Positions 45,842 through 54,667 of a stretch of 64,000 nt of DNA are shown here, one piece after another; position 1 is the stretch's first letter, and each line of letters starts with the position of its first letter. The stretch spans positions 372,001 to 436,000 of the forward strand of contig NZ_MTQM01000008.1 of assembly GCF_001984105.1 (NCBI RefSeq), read 5' to 3'. A program made the position numbers and the translations under genes. Below the pieces are notes generated by a model. That model was given only the letters and a program-made list of their open reading frames with translations, made no database searches and was not told where the DNA came from. The stretch is from Microbacterium sp. CSI-V. Its GTDB lineage: Bacteria > Actinomycetota > Actinomycetes > Actinomycetales > Microbacteriaceae.

Positions 45842-48795
45842 GCCACCTCGGCGATCCGACCCCCGGATCCGACACCCGCCTGCCCCCGCGCGCCTGGCTG
45901 CGTTCGGACGCGCCCGCCCAGAGCCTCGACGGCGACTGGGCGTTCCGCCTGCACGACGCGGACCCCGCAGACGACCTCGACGGCCCTCCGCCGTTCGTCG
46001 CCGTCGACGCCGACATCGCCGGGTGGGACACGATCCCCGTGCCCTCGCACTGGGTGCTGCACGGGCATGGGCATCCCACATACACGAACATCCGCTACCC
46101 GTTCCCGCTCGATCCGCCCCACGTCCCCGACCACAACCCCACCGGGGATCATCGGCGCGTCTTCGACTGGCATCCCGAGTTCTGCCCGGGTGGGCGCACG
46201 CTGCTGCGTTTCGAGGGCGTGGAGTCGCTCGCGACGGTGTGGCTCAACGGCACGGAGATCGGCTGGTTCACCGGGAGCCGTCTCATGACGGAGTTCGACG
46301 TCACCGACCACCTCGTGGACGGTGAGAACGTGCTCGCCGTGCGCGTGCACCAGTGGTCGGCCGCGAGTTACCTCGAGGATCAGGACCAGTGGTGGCTCCC
46401 CGGCATCTTCCGGAGCGTCTCGCTGCAGGGCCGGCCCGCGAACGGTCTCGACGACGTGTTCGTGCGCGGCGACCGCGATCCTTCCACCGGCGCCGGCGTG
46501 CTCGACGTGCAGCCGCGCGGCGGCTGGCCGGTGACCGTGCGCGTCCCCGAGCTCGGTGTCGACGAGACGTGGGCCTCCGCGGACGAGGTGATGCCGCTGC
46601 CGATCGACGCGGTCGACGCGTGGACCGCCGAGACCCCGCGCCTCTACGACGTCGAGGTGTCGACGGATGCCGAGACCGTGCGCCTGCGCGTCGGGTTCCG
46701 CCGCATCGAGATCGTCGGCGACCGGCTCCTCGCCGACGGGCGTCCGCTGATCTTTCGCGGCGTCAACCGGCACGAGACCGACCCCGACCGGGGACGCGTC
46801 TTCGACGAGGACTACGTGCGCGGCGAGCTCGCCCTCGTGCGCCGCCACAACATCACCGCGATCCGCACAGCCCACCAACCCCCGCACCCGCGCGTCCTCG
46901 AACTCGCCGATGAGCTCGGCTTCTGGGTCGTGCTGGAATGCGACCTCGAGACGCACGGCTTCTGGGACGTCGAGTGGACGGGCAATCCCGCCGACGACCC
47001 CGCCTGGCGCGCCGCGTGCCTCGACCGCGCGCGCCGCACCGTCGAACGCGACAAGAACCACGCGAGCGTCGTGATGTGGTCGCTCGGCAACGAGTCGGGC
47101 ACCGGGCGCAACCTCGCCGAGATGGCGGGCTGGATCCGCGAGCGCGACGACACCCGCCCGATCCACTACGAGGGCGACTACGGCGGGGCGTACACCGACG
47201 TGTACTCGCGCATGTATCCGACGCTCGAGGAAATCGCCTCGGTCTGCGGCGAGCAGACGATGGCCGTCCACGAGATCGGACCGGCGGAGGGGGCACGCCA
47301 GCGCGCGAAGCCGTTCGTCCTGTGCGAGTTCGCGCACGCGATGGGAAACGGACCCGGCTCCCTCGCGGACTACGAGGCGCTCGTCGAGAAGTACCCGCGC
47401 CTGCACGGCGGATTCGTGTGGGAGTGGCGCGACCACGGCATCCGCACCCGCACCGTGGACGGCACCGAGTACTTCGCGTACGGCGGCGACTTCGGAGAGC
47501 CCGTGCACGACGGCGTCTACCTCATGGACGGCCTCGTCCTGTCGGACGGCACACCCTCGCCCGGCCTCGGTGAGCTCGCCGCGGTGTGGACACCGATCGC
47601 GCTCGACCATCTCGGCGGCCGCTCGTGGCACGTGCGCAACCGACAGCACACGCTCGGCACGGACCACCTCGACCTGCACTGGCGGGTCGAAGACGACGGC
47701 GTCCGCATCGCTGGCGGTGTCGTGACCCTGCCCCCGCTCGCGCCGGGCGAAGAGGGGACGATCGACCTGCCGGTCGACGAGCTCCCGGATGCCGCGACGG
47801 AACGCTGGATCACCCTCGAGGCCGTGTGGCGCGAGGCACCGCCGTGGGGCGCGGCCGGTCATGTCGTGTCGCGGGCACAGGCAGTGCTGCGGTCGATCCC
47901 CGCGCACCCGCGCCGTCGCGGGACCGCGACGTGGGACGGCGATGCACTCGGCGACGCGGTGTTCGACCGCCGCGGCGGGCTAGTGCAGTGGAGGGGCATC
48001 GACGTGTCGGGACCCGTCCCGGAGCTGTGGCGCGCGCCCACCGAGAACGACCAGCTCGACGGCCAGGGATCCTACGAGACGTCCGACCCCGTGCTCACCC
48101 ACGGCCGTGGCGACGAGCTGACCCCCGCCTCGTCGGTGCGCTGGCTCGAACGGGGGCTCGACCGTCTCCAACACCGTGTGCTGTCGGTCGACCGCACCGA
48201 CCAGGGACTCGTGCAGCGTGTCCGGTCCATGGCGGCGCACAGCGCACAGGGCATCGAGACCACCTTCACGTGGGCGCTCGACGGCGACGGCCTGCGGCTG
48301 CACACCGACATCCGCCCTTTCGGACCGTGGGACTGCACGTGGCCGCGGGTCGGAGCACGTTTCGGGCTGCCCTCCGCGGTCGCGGACGACCCCGTGGAGT
48401 GGTTCGGAACAGGGCCCGCCGAGTCCTACGCCGACAGCGCCGAGGCCGCGTACGTGGGCCGGTTCTCGGCATCCGTCGATGACCTCACCGTCGCGTACGG
48501 GCGGCCGCAGGAGAGCGGGCACCGACCGGGCCTGCGCGCGCTCGATCTCGGCCCGCTGCACCTGCGCGCCGTCGCCTCGGGGTCGACCGGCCTGCCCGGT
48601 TTCCAGCTCCAGCGCCACACCGCGCAGGAGCGCACCGGGATCGCGCACGCCCACGAACTGCCGCCGTCGCGCGGGCTGTGGCTGTACCTCGACGCCGCAC
48701 AGCATGGTCTCGGCTCGCGCGCGTGCGGTCCGGACGTGCTCCCCCGCTACGCCCTGTGGCCCCGCGCGGTGTCGTGGACGGTGGTGTTCTCGTAA
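45838..48795 (+). CDS. lacZ: GH2 beta-galactosidase (LacZ type)
   Basis: A 985-residue family 2 glycosidase of LacZ size. It has a sugar-binding domain (about 25-210), an Ig-like domain, and a TIM barrel with acid/base Glu419 in WSLGNESG and nucleophile Glu497 in LCEFAHAMGN. The C-terminal beta-galactosidase small-chain domain (about 730-985) contains ELWRAPTENDQ and WFGTGPAESYAD. No signal peptide, so it acts on imported galactosides. It is the last gene of the rightward operon, joined to nagB by ATGA. Confidence 0.94.
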   Translation: MSHLGDPTPGSDTRLPPRAWLRSDAPAQSLDGDWAFRLHDADPADDLDGPPPFVAVDADIAGWDTIPVPSHWVLHGHGHPTYTNIRYPFPLDPPHVPDHNPTGDHRRVFDWHPEFCPGGRTLLRFEGVESLATVWLNGTEIGWFTGSRLMTEFDVTDHLVDGENVLAVRVHQWSAASYLEDQDQWWLPGIFRSVSLQGRPANGLDDVFVRGDRDPSTGAGVLDVQPRGGWPVTVRVPELGVDETWASADEVMPLPIDAVDAWTAETPRLYDVEVSTDAETVRLRVGFRRIEIVGDRLLADGRPLIFRGVNRHETDPDRGRVFDEDYVRGELALVRRHNITAIRTAHQPPHPRVLELADELGFWVVLECDLETHGFWDVEWTGNPADDPAWRAACLDRARRTVERDKNHASVVMWSLGNESGTGRNLAEMAGWIRERDDTRPIHYEGDYGGAYTDVYSRMYPTLEEIASVCGEQTMAVHEIGPAEGARQRAKPFVLCEFAHAMGNGPGSLADYEALVEKYPRLHGGFVWEWRDHGIRTRTVDGTEYFAYGGDFGEPVHDGVYLMDGLVLSDGTPSPGLGELAAVWTPIALDHLGGRSWHVRNRQHTLGTDHLDLHWRVEDDGVRIAGGVVTLPPLAPGEEGTIDLPVDELPDAATERWITLEAVWREAPPWGAAGHVVSRAQAVLRSIPAHPRRRGTATWDGDALGDAVFDRRGGLVQWRGIDVSGPVPELWRAPTENDQLDGQGSYETSDPVLTHGRGDELTPASSVRWLERGLDRLQHRVLSVDRTDQGLVQRVRSMAAHSAQGIETTFTWALDGDGLRLHTDIRPFGPWDCTWPRVGARFGLPSAVADDPVEWFGTGPAESYADSAEAAYVGRFSASVDDLTVAYGRPQESGHRPGLRALDLGPLHLRAVASGSTGLPGFQLQRHTAQERTGIAHAHELPPSRGLWLYLDAAQHGLGSRACGPDVLPRYALWPRAVSWTVVFS

Positions 48796-48808
48796 GCCCC
48801 CGGCTGCT

Positions 48809-48915
48809 GTCGAGTGTCCAGGACGTGCGACCCCGATGGCCGCTGGCCTCACGGCTCAGTGTCCAAGACACGCCGCATCGCGCGGCCGGGATGCGGCGTG
48901 TCTTGGACACTCAAC
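48809..48915. repeat. Family A intergenic palindrome, copy 6, with a degenerate half copy
   Basis: A full element runs from 48855 (CTCAGTGTCCAAGACACGCC) to 48915 (inverted arm GGCGTGTCTTGGACACTCAAC). Just upstream, 48809-48830 holds a lone decayed arm, GTCGAGTGTCCAGGACGTGC. The region lies between the convergent beta-galactosidase and citrate synthase genes. A half copy next to a full copy suggests repeated insertion or duplication at this spot. Confidence 0.88.
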
Positions 48916-48938
48916 GTCAGGACAGGCGCCCCAGCGAC

Positions 48939-50033
48939 CTACGCGGGCGACCGCCCGACGTACCGCGCGGACGGCCGGATGATCTTCGGGTCGCGCGCCT
49001 GCTCCAGGACGTGCGCCGTCCACCCGACGGTCCGGGCCAGGGCGAACGTCGGCGTGAACATCTCGGGAGGGATGCCGCACTCCTCCATGACGACGGCGGC
49101 GTAGAACTCGACGTTGGCGTGCAGCGGCCGGTCGGGCTTGTGCTGGGCGAGGAGCCTCTCGGCCGTGCCCTGGAACGCCAGAGCCTGCGCAACGCGCGGT
49201 CCGCCGAAGCTCTCGGCGACCGCGCGCAGCAGCGCGGAACGCGGGTCGGTCGTGCGGTACACCGCGTGGCCGAAGCCCATCAGCCGACGGCCGGCGGCGA
49301 GCTCGGCGCGGATCCACGACTCCGGGTCGTCACCCGCGCGGTCGAGGCTCTCCAGCGACCGCGCCGGCGCTCCGCCGTGCAGCGGTCCGGACAGCGCCCC
49401 CAGCGCGCCGGTGAGGCACGCGGCCATGTCCGCGCCGGTCGAGGCGATGACCCGCGCGGTGAACGTCGAGGCGTTGAAGCCGTGGTCCATCGCGGCGATG
49501 AGGTACGCCGTCAGCGCGCGCTCGTGCGCGGGATCGGGATGGATGCCGGTGAGCGCGGCGAGGTAGCCGGAGACGACCGGCCCCGTCGGGCCGGGGTCGG
49601 CGCCGCGGGCGACGGCGGCGATCACGCGCGGGGCGACCGCCGCGAAGGCGATCGCGTCGTCGAGCCGCCCGCGCTCGTCGAGGTCGTACAGCGGACGGGT
49701 TCCCCGAGCGGATGCCAGCAGCGGCCAGGCCGCGCGCAGCGCGGTGAGCGGGTCGTCGGTGCGGGCCACCACGGTCTCGACGACACGGTCGACGGCGGGG
49801 TGGGCGGCGGCCTGCGCGACCAGGTCGAGGAAGGATGCCCGGGTCGTCGCATCCGGAAGCTCACCCACGACCAGCAAGTGCCACACGTCCTCGAACGTGC
49901 GCTCGCGCGCGAGATCCACCGCCGGGATTCCGCGGTAGTGGTACATGCCGGCCTCGCCGTCCACATCGCCGATGGCGGTTTCGGCCGCTACGACCCCGGT
50001 CAGTCCGCGGGGGACATCGATCAGCTCGCTCAT
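48939..50033 (-). CDS. Citrate synthase / 2-methylcitrate synthase family enzyme
   Basis: A 364-residue citrate synthase-fold enzyme, shorter than the 420-residue type I enzymes. Active-site segments are LSGPLHGGAPA (His), LMGFGHAVYRTTDPRSALL (His) and ANVEFYAAVVM, where Glu stands in place of the usual Asp; the NVEF form also occurs in actinobacterial CitA-type proteins. The ending KIIRPSARYVG is standard. ATG 50033 is chosen; the frame is open to 50144 across the divergent promoter. It is divergent from the HTH-fused paralogue at 50086. Confidence 0.88.
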   Translation of the reverse strand: MSELIDVPRGLTGVVAAETAIGDVDGEAGMYHYRGIPAVDLARERTFEDVWHLLVVGELPDATTRASFLDLVAQAAAHPAVDRVVETVVARTDDPLTALRAAWPLLASARGTRPLYDLDERGRLDDAIAFAAVAPRVIAAVARGADPGPTGPVVSGYLAALTGIHPDPAHERALTAYLIAAMDHGFNASTFTARVIASTGADMAACLTGALGALSGPLHGGAPARSLESLDRAGDDPESWIRAELAAGRRLMGFGHAVYRTTDPRSALLRAVAESFGGPRVAQALAFQGTAERLLAQHKPDRPLHANVEFYAAVVMEECGIPPEMFTPTFALARTVGWTAHVLEQARDPKIIRPSARYVGRSPA

Positions 50034-50071
50034 GCGCTCAGTGTGCGAACATGATGTTCCCACCGTCAACG

Positions 50072-50084
50072 TTGATCGGATCAA
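50072..50084. promoter_or_regulatory. Palindrome between the divergent citrate synthase genes
   Basis: TTGATC-G-GATCAA is a perfect 13-bp inverted repeat placed one base before the GTG of the helix-turn-helix citrate-synthase gene, in an intergenic gap of only 52 nt. It is the obvious candidate operator for that protein's DNA-binding domain, controlling both genes. Binding is inferred. Confidence 0.5.
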
Positions 50085-50085
50085 T

Positions 50086-51267
50086 GTGCCGCCGTCACTT
50101 CCTCGTCTCACCGCCGCCCAGGCCGCCTCCCGCCTCGGCGTCAAGCCCGCGACGCTGTACGCCTACGTCTCGCGCGGCCTGCTCGCGCGCGACCGCGACG
50201 CGCGCGGGTCGACGTTCGACGCGCTCGAGGTCGAGGCGTTCGCCGCCGCGCGTCGGCGCACGGCCGCGCACACGCCCGCGCACCCGACGACCGGTCTGCC
50301 CCTCGGGGTGATCCGCACCGATGTGGCCGACATCGAGGACGGCGAGCTCCTCTACCGCGGTCGTCGCGCCCGCGACCTGATCGGCCGCCCGTTCGCCAAG
50401 GTCGTCGCGTGGCTGTGGGATGCCGAGCGCGTCGACGCGCCCGACACCGCGATCGGCTCCGCGCGCGCGATGGTGCAGGCGCTGCCGCTCCACACGGGTC
50501 CGATGGACCGACTGCGCGCGGCCCTGACGGGCTTCGCCGCCGACGATCCGCTGCGCCGCGAGGCGAGCCCCGAAACGGCGTATCGCATCGGCTGGACCCT
50601 CCTCACCGGGCTCCCCGTCGCCCTCGGCGGGCACCCGCACCCCGATCTCGCGCGCTCCCTCGTCACCGCCTGGATCCCCGGCCCGTCGGCTCCGGTCGTC
50701 GCCGCCGTCAACGCCGCCCTCGTCCTGCTCATCGACCACGATCTGGCGGTATCGACCTTCGCGGCGCGCGTCGCGGCCTCCGCACGCGCCGACGGGTACG
50801 CGGCGGTCAGCGCGGCGCTCGGCGCCGCCGATTCCCCTCTCCACGTCTCCGCGGCGACCCGCACCGCCCGCCTGCTGGCCCGGGTCCGTCGCGGCCTGGA
50901 GCCGGAACGGGCCCTGGCCGAGGCGCTGCAGGAGGGCAATGGCATCCCGGGGTTCGGTCACCCGCTCTACGACAGCGTCGACGATCGGGCCGACGCCCTG
51001 TTCCCGCTCCTCGCCACCCTGCCCGACGGCGAGGGGACGATGGATGCCGTGCGCCGGCTGCAGGAGGTCGTCGCCGATCGCGCGCGCCTCGCGCCGAACG
51101 TCGACCTGGCTCTGGCGGCGCTCGCCTCGGCGGCCCGGCTTCCCGAGGACACCGCGGCCACGATCTTCGTCGTCGGGCGGACGGCCGGGTGGATCGCCCA
51201 CATCGCCGCCGAGTACGCCGAGCCCGCGATGCGGCTGCGTCCGCGCGGCGAGTACGTCGGGACGTGA
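50086..51267 (+). CDS. Citrate-synthase-like protein with N-terminal helix-turn-helix
   Basis: A 393-residue protein. Residues about 5-60 form a MerR/excisionase-type HTH (LTAAQAASRLGVKPATLYAYVSRGLLARDRDARG). The rest is a citrate synthase fold with LHVSAATRTARLL (His), GIPGFGHPLYDSVDDRADAL (His) and LAPNVDLALAALA (Asp), ending AMRLRPRGEYVG. All three catalytic positions are occupied, although the LHGGA loop is not conserved. It may be an enzyme, a metabolite-sensing repressor, or both. GTG 50086 is used; GTG 50041 is in frame. Confidence 0.8.
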   Translation: MPPSLPRLTAAQAASRLGVKPATLYAYVSRGLLARDRDARGSTFDALEVEAFAAARRRTAAHTPAHPTTGLPLGVIRTDVADIEDGELLYRGRRARDLIGRPFAKVVAWLWDAERVDAPDTAIGSARAMVQALPLHTGPMDRLRAALTGFAADDPLRREASPETAYRIGWTLLTGLPVALGGHPHPDLARSLVTAWIPGPSAPVVAAVNAALVLLIDHDLAVSTFAARVAASARADGYAAVSAALGAADSPLHVSAATRTARLLARVRRGLEPERALAEALQEGNGIPGFGHPLYDSVDDRADALFPLLATLPDGEGTMDAVRRLQEVVADRARLAPNVDLALAALASAARLPEDTAATIFVVGRTAGWIAHIAAEYAEPAMRLRPRGEYVGT

Positions 51268-51342
51268 AGTTTCGGGCGGCCGGAGGTGAAAGCGTCCGCC
51301 TTCGCGCTCGTCCTCACCAGGGACCTGGCTAGGTTGCCGGGC

Positions 51343-51585
51343 ATGATGTACAACGTCCTGGAGGCCCGGAACCACCTCTCGCGGCTCATCGCCGACGCCG
51401 AGTCCGGCGTCGAGGTCATGATCGCACGACGGGGTATCCCTGTCGCGCGGATCGTGCCGATCGCCCCCGAGCCGCGACGGGCGAGCAACGCCTTCGCGCA
51501 ATGGCTCGCGGAGAACCCCCTGACTCCTGACCTGGCGCGTCCGGTCGATGAGATCGAGGCCGTGATCGCCGAGAACAGGGCGTGA
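51343..51585 (+). CDS. VapB/Phd-type antitoxin
   Basis: An 80-residue antitoxin of the Phd/YefM type. The N-terminal DNA-binding part is MYNVLEARNHLSRLIADAESGVEVMIARRGIPVARIVPI, and the acidic C terminus (ARPVDEIEAVIAENRA) would wrap the toxin. A -10-like TAGGTT lies 7 nt before ATG 51343 (or ATG 51346), suggesting a leaderless start. Its last codons overlap the toxin gene (GTGA). Confidence 0.9.
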   Translation: MMYNVLEARNHLSRLIADAESGVEVMIARRGIPVARIVPIAPEPRRASNAFAQWLAENPLTPDLARPVDEIEAVIAENRA

Positions 51586-51977
51586 TCTACGTCGACAGCT
51601 GTCTCGTCATCTACGCCGTCGAGCGCGATGACAGCGTCGGGAGCCGAGCCCGTGAAGCTCTCGCCGGTTCCGACGAGCCGCTCGCGACGAGCCCGCTGGT
51701 GATGCTCGAGGCGCTCGTCGGCCCGATGCGAGAGGGAGACGCACTGCCACAGGCGCAGATGTGGAACGCCCTCGACCGCTTCGAGCTCCTCCCCATCGAC
51801 GATGACGACTATCTCCGCGCCGCTCGGCTTCGGGCGCGGTACCGCGGACTGCAGACGGCGGACGCGCTGCACCTCGCCGTCGCCCAGCGCGTGAGGTGCA
51901 CCGCGTTCTGGACCAACGATGCGCGCCTCGCGGGCGCCTCGGGCGGTCTGGCAGTAGACGTGATCGGCGGTGGATGA
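51582..51977 (+). CDS. VapC-type PIN-domain toxin
   Basis: A 131-residue PIN-domain ribonuclease. Acidic active-site residues are in IYVDSCLVIYAVE (Asp5), SPLVMLEALVGP (Glu), QTADALHLAVA (Asp) and FWTNDARLA (Asp). VapC toxins cut tRNA or rRNA when released from the antitoxin. The GTG at 51582 overlaps the antitoxin stop, the usual arrangement. The pair is compact and not associated with any mobile element visible here. Confidence 0.9.
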   Translation: MIYVDSCLVIYAVERDDSVGSRAREALAGSDEPLATSPLVMLEALVGPMREGDALPQAQMWNALDRFELLPIDDDDYLRAARLRARYRGLQTADALHLAVAQRVRCTAFWTNDARLAGASGGLAVDVIGGG

Positions 51978-51990
51978 CACCGCCCGGCGC

Positions 51991-52260
51991 TCAGCCCGCG
52001 TTCCACCCCTTCGCCAGCTCGACCACCGCGGCGACCGCGGCCTCGGTGTCGGCGGGCGTCCCCCCGGCGCGGCCCGCGACGAGACCCGCGACGAACGCGC
52101 TCAACGGCGCGGCCGGCCGAGCCACGCCGTTCGCGACGTCGCGCGCCAGGTCGAGGATCATCGAGATGGGCACATCGCCCTCGGCGAGGCCGAAGCGCTC
52201 GGCGAGCGCGGCGCTCCACTCGTTCAGCGCCTCGGGCGGCAGGGTGCGGGATTCGGTCAC
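51991..52260 (-). CDS. DUF6457-like small protein downstream of mobA
   Basis: An 89-residue helical protein beginning VTESRTLPPEALNEWSAALAERFGL and ending VVELAKGWNAG. Small proteins of this type are found next to, or fused with, MobA in actinobacteria (DUF6457). GTG 52260 has a strong GAGGAGGAG before it and overlaps the mobA stop, making moeA-mobA-this gene one operon. Its step in molybdenum cofactor synthesis is not known. Confidence 0.75.
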   Translation of the reverse strand: MTESRTLPPEALNEWSAALAERFGLAEGDVPISMILDLARDVANGVARPAAPLSAFVAGLVAGRAGGTPADTEAAVAAVVELAKGWNAG

Positions 52261-52841
52261 GGCTCCTCCTCGGGCTCGCTCGCGGCCGAGCCTCCGACCG
52301 CCGTCAGATCGTCCCACGTGTCGATGTCGCGCGACAGAGCCGCGGCCGCGTCGACGAACGCGATCCGCAAGCCCCCGAGGAGCGTCCGCATCGCGGCATC
52401 CCGCCCGCCCCCGGGAACCGTGGATGCCGCCGCGCGGAGCGCCGCAATCCGGTACCGGCCCGTGAGCCACTGGGGTCGGCCGCCCTCGGCCAGGCACACT
52501 CCGTCGGCGCCGCCGGGGATCGACGGGAGCGCACCGACCGCGGCCGCCGGGTCGACGAGGTCGCACGCGAGCAGCAGCACCTCGTCGGCCTCGACCGCGG
52601 CGAGTGCCGCGACGGTCCCGGCGACGGGACCGCCGAACGGCGGATCCTCGCGCACCCAGATCACGTCGAGGTCGGGCGCGAGGACCGGCGCGGCGACGAC
52701 GATCCGCGCGGCCCCGACGCCCCGGGCCGCGGCCACGGCACGGGCGAGGAGCGTCTCTCCGTCGAGCCGGAACAGGGGTTTCCGCGCTCCACCGACACGG
52801 GCGGCCCGGCCTCCCGCGAGCAGGATCGCGTCGAGGCTCAT
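52257..52841 (-). CDS. mobA: MobA-like molybdenum cofactor guanylyltransferase
   Basis: A 194-residue nucleotidyltransferase. The N-terminal LAGGRAARVGGARKPLFRLDGETLL is the NTP-binding signature (the family's GxSxRMG is altered to GRAARVG), PPFGGPVAGTVAALA follows, and LLLACDLVDP is the metal-binding Asp region. It adds GMP to molybdopterin for bis-MGD enzymes such as the FdhF-like protein at 57801. ATG 52841 overlaps the moeA stop. Confidence 0.88.
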   Translation of the reverse strand: MSLDAILLAGGRAARVGGARKPLFRLDGETLLARAVAAARGVGAARIVVAAPVLAPDLDVIWVREDPPFGGPVAGTVAALAAVEADEVLLLACDLVDPAAAVGALPSIPGGADGVCLAEGGRPQWLTGRYRIAALRAAASTVPGGGRDAAMRTLLGGLRIAFVDAAAALSRDIDTWDDLTAVGGSAASEPEEEP

Positions 52842-54052
52842 CCGACCCGCACCTCGACGAGGTCGCCGGGCTCGAGGTCGCGCTCGCCCGGCGGGATCAC
52901 GGCGTAGCCGTCCGCGTCGCCGAGACCGCGGGTGGAGCCGCGGGTGCCGGGCGCGGGCGGCACGGCGCGCCACGCGGCGGGATCGGTCCGGTCGAGCCGC
53001 ACGGGGACGTACTGCACCCGGTCGGCGCGCACCCGCCACCCCTCGGCGAGCGGTAGCCGGACGACCGTGCGGTCCTCGCCGGAGTCCCCCTCCAAGGCGC
53101 GCAGCGCGGGGCGGACGAACACCTCGAACGACACCGCCGCACTCACCGGGTTGCCCGGCAGACCGAACACGAGGGTTCCCGCGGCCGTCCGCCCGAAGCC
53201 CTGCGGCCGCGCGGGCTGCATCGCGACCTGCACGAACGACAGCAGGTCGCCCAGGCTGTTCTTCACGACCTCGTACGCGCCCGCGCTCACCCCGCCCGAG
53301 AACACGACGACGTCCGCCCCGAGCCGCTCGGCCTCGGCGATCGATGTCCGCGGTCCGTCGCCCTCGTCGGCGATGCTGGCGCGGAGCACGACCTCGGCCC
53401 CCGCCTCCTCGGCGAGACCCGCGAGCAGGTAGCTGTTCGACTCCGGGATCTGCCCGTACCGCAGCGGCATCCCGGGCGCGACGAGTTCCGACCCGGTCGA
53501 GATCACGGCGACCCTCGGCGCCCGGGCGATGTCGACGGACGCGGTTCCGGATGCCGCGATCGCCGCGATCCGCGCCGCGGTCAGCCGCACACCGGCGGGG
53601 GCGATCACGGCGCCGGCGGGCGTGTCCGACCCGCGGCGGCGGATGTGGGCACCGGGCCCGGGCGGGGCGATCAGCACCTCGGTCTCGGACAGCGACCCGT
53701 CGAGGCCGAGACGGGTGTCCTCGAAGGGGACGACGGCCGTGGCATCCGTCGGCACGGGAGCACCGGTCATGATCCGCACGGCTTCGCCGGGCCCCAGGGC
53801 TGGATTCTGCGGCGTCCCCGCCGGCAGGTCGGCCACCACCCGCAGCGCGACGGGGACGGTCGCGACGTCGTCGACCCGCACGGCGAACCCGTCCATGGCC
53901 GAGTTGTCGAAGCCCGGCACGTCGACGGCCGCGTGCACCGGATGCCGCAGCACTCGGCCGCGGGCGTGTTCGAGAGGTCGCTCCTCAGCCGGGAGCGGAA
54001 CGACCGCGGAGAGGATCGCGGCGAGGTGCGCGGAGACCGCGATCACAGGCAT
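52838..54052 (-). CDS. moeA: MoeA molybdopterin molybdenumtransferase
   Basis: A 404-residue MoeA. Segments include VDVPGFDNSAMDGFAVR, VRIMTGAPVPTDATAVVPFED, VISTGSELVAPG with IPESNSYLLAGLAEEAGAE, VVFSGGVSAGAYEVVK and LVFGLPGNPVSAAVSFEVFV. It inserts molybdate into molybdopterin. The frame extends to 54145, but ATG 54052 (MPVIAVSAH) begins the family sequence. It is the first gene of the moeA-mobA operon. Confidence 0.94.
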   Translation of the reverse strand: MPVIAVSAHLAAILSAVVPLPAEERPLEHARGRVLRHPVHAAVDVPGFDNSAMDGFAVRVDDVATVPVALRVVADLPAGTPQNPALGPGEAVRIMTGAPVPTDATAVVPFEDTRLGLDGSLSETEVLIAPPGPGAHIRRRGSDTPAGAVIAPAGVRLTAARIAAIAASGTASVDIARAPRVAVISTGSELVAPGMPLRYGQIPESNSYLLAGLAEEAGAEVVLRASIADEGDGPRTSIAEAERLGADVVVFSGGVSAGAYEVVKNSLGDLLSFVQVAMQPARPQGFGRTAAGTLVFGLPGNPVSAAVSFEVFVRPALRALEGDSGEDRTVVRLPLAEGWRVRADRVQYVPVRLDRTDPAAWRAVPPAPGTRGSTRGLGDADGYAVIPPGERDLEPGDLVEVRVG

Positions 54053-54143
54053 CCCCTCAGCGTAGGCGGCGGGTCCTGGCATCCGGCCCGGTCCTGTTCG
54101 CAAGCCTCGCCCGCGACGGCCGCGCGCGAGTACCGTGTGCGGC

Positions 54144-54632
54144 ATGAGCGACCTGACCTACCCCGAGATCGGGGCGACGGCGGGGCGGCTGCCGCCGGGG
54201 TATCACCACGTGCGCGCGGAACGCGTGATCGGTCGCGGTCGGGTGGCGTTCGAGCAGGCCGCCGACGCGCTCCTGTGCGGAGCGGTGCAGCGGCGGGCGG
54301 GAGCGACCGTGCGGTTGTCGCAGACGCCGCTGCGCGTCGGGACCCGGATCGACATGCGGCTGGGGCCGTTCGGCATCCCGTGTCTGGTCGTGTGGGCGGA
54401 GCGCGACGACGACCACGCCGGTTTCGCCTACGGTTCACTGCCCGGGCACCCCGAGAGCGGCGAGGAACGGTTCGAACTGACCCTGGCCCCCTCGGGAGAG
54501 GTGACCTTCACGATCACGGCGTTCTCGCGTCCGGGCCGCTGGTTCACGCGCCTCGCGTGGCCGGTGAACCGTCTCGTGCAGCGCCACATGACCCAGCGGT
54601 ACCTCTGCACCCTCGACTCCCCGACGCGCTGA
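54144..54632 (+). CDS. DUF1990 family protein
   Basis: A 162-residue protein matching DUF1990: TYPEIGATAGRLPPGYHHVRAERVIGRG at the N terminus, FEQAADALLCGAVQRRAG, VVWAERDDDHAGFAYGSLPGHPESGEERF in the middle and SRPGRWFTRLAWPVNRLVQRHMTQRYL at the end. The family is widespread in actinobacteria and plants and lacks a known role. It is divergent from moeA, 91 nt away. Confidence 0.88.
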   Translation: MSDLTYPEIGATAGRLPPGYHHVRAERVIGRGRVAFEQAADALLCGAVQRRAGATVRLSQTPLRVGTRIDMRLGPFGIPCLVVWAERDDDHAGFAYGSLPGHPESGEERFELTLAPSGEVTFTITAFSRPGRWFTRLAWPVNRLVQRHMTQRYLCTLDSPTR

Positions 54633-54664
54633 GAACGGGGAGGGGGCGCAGCCCCTCCCCGTTC
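54633..54664. terminator. Strong bidirectional terminator hairpin
   Basis: GAACGGGGAGGGG (54633-54645) pairs perfectly with CCCCTCCCCGTTC (54652-54664) around a 6-nt loop. It begins directly after the DUF1990 stop and ends four bases before the CopC-type gene's stop on the other strand, so it can serve both. Confidence 0.8.
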
Positions 54665-54667
54665 GCG

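Noticed and set aside
48939..50033. Glu instead of Asp at the third catalytic position of the citrate synthase as a sign of inactivity
   Set aside because: The NVEF/NVEFW form is found in the actinobacterial CitA-type subfamily, so it is a subfamily trait.
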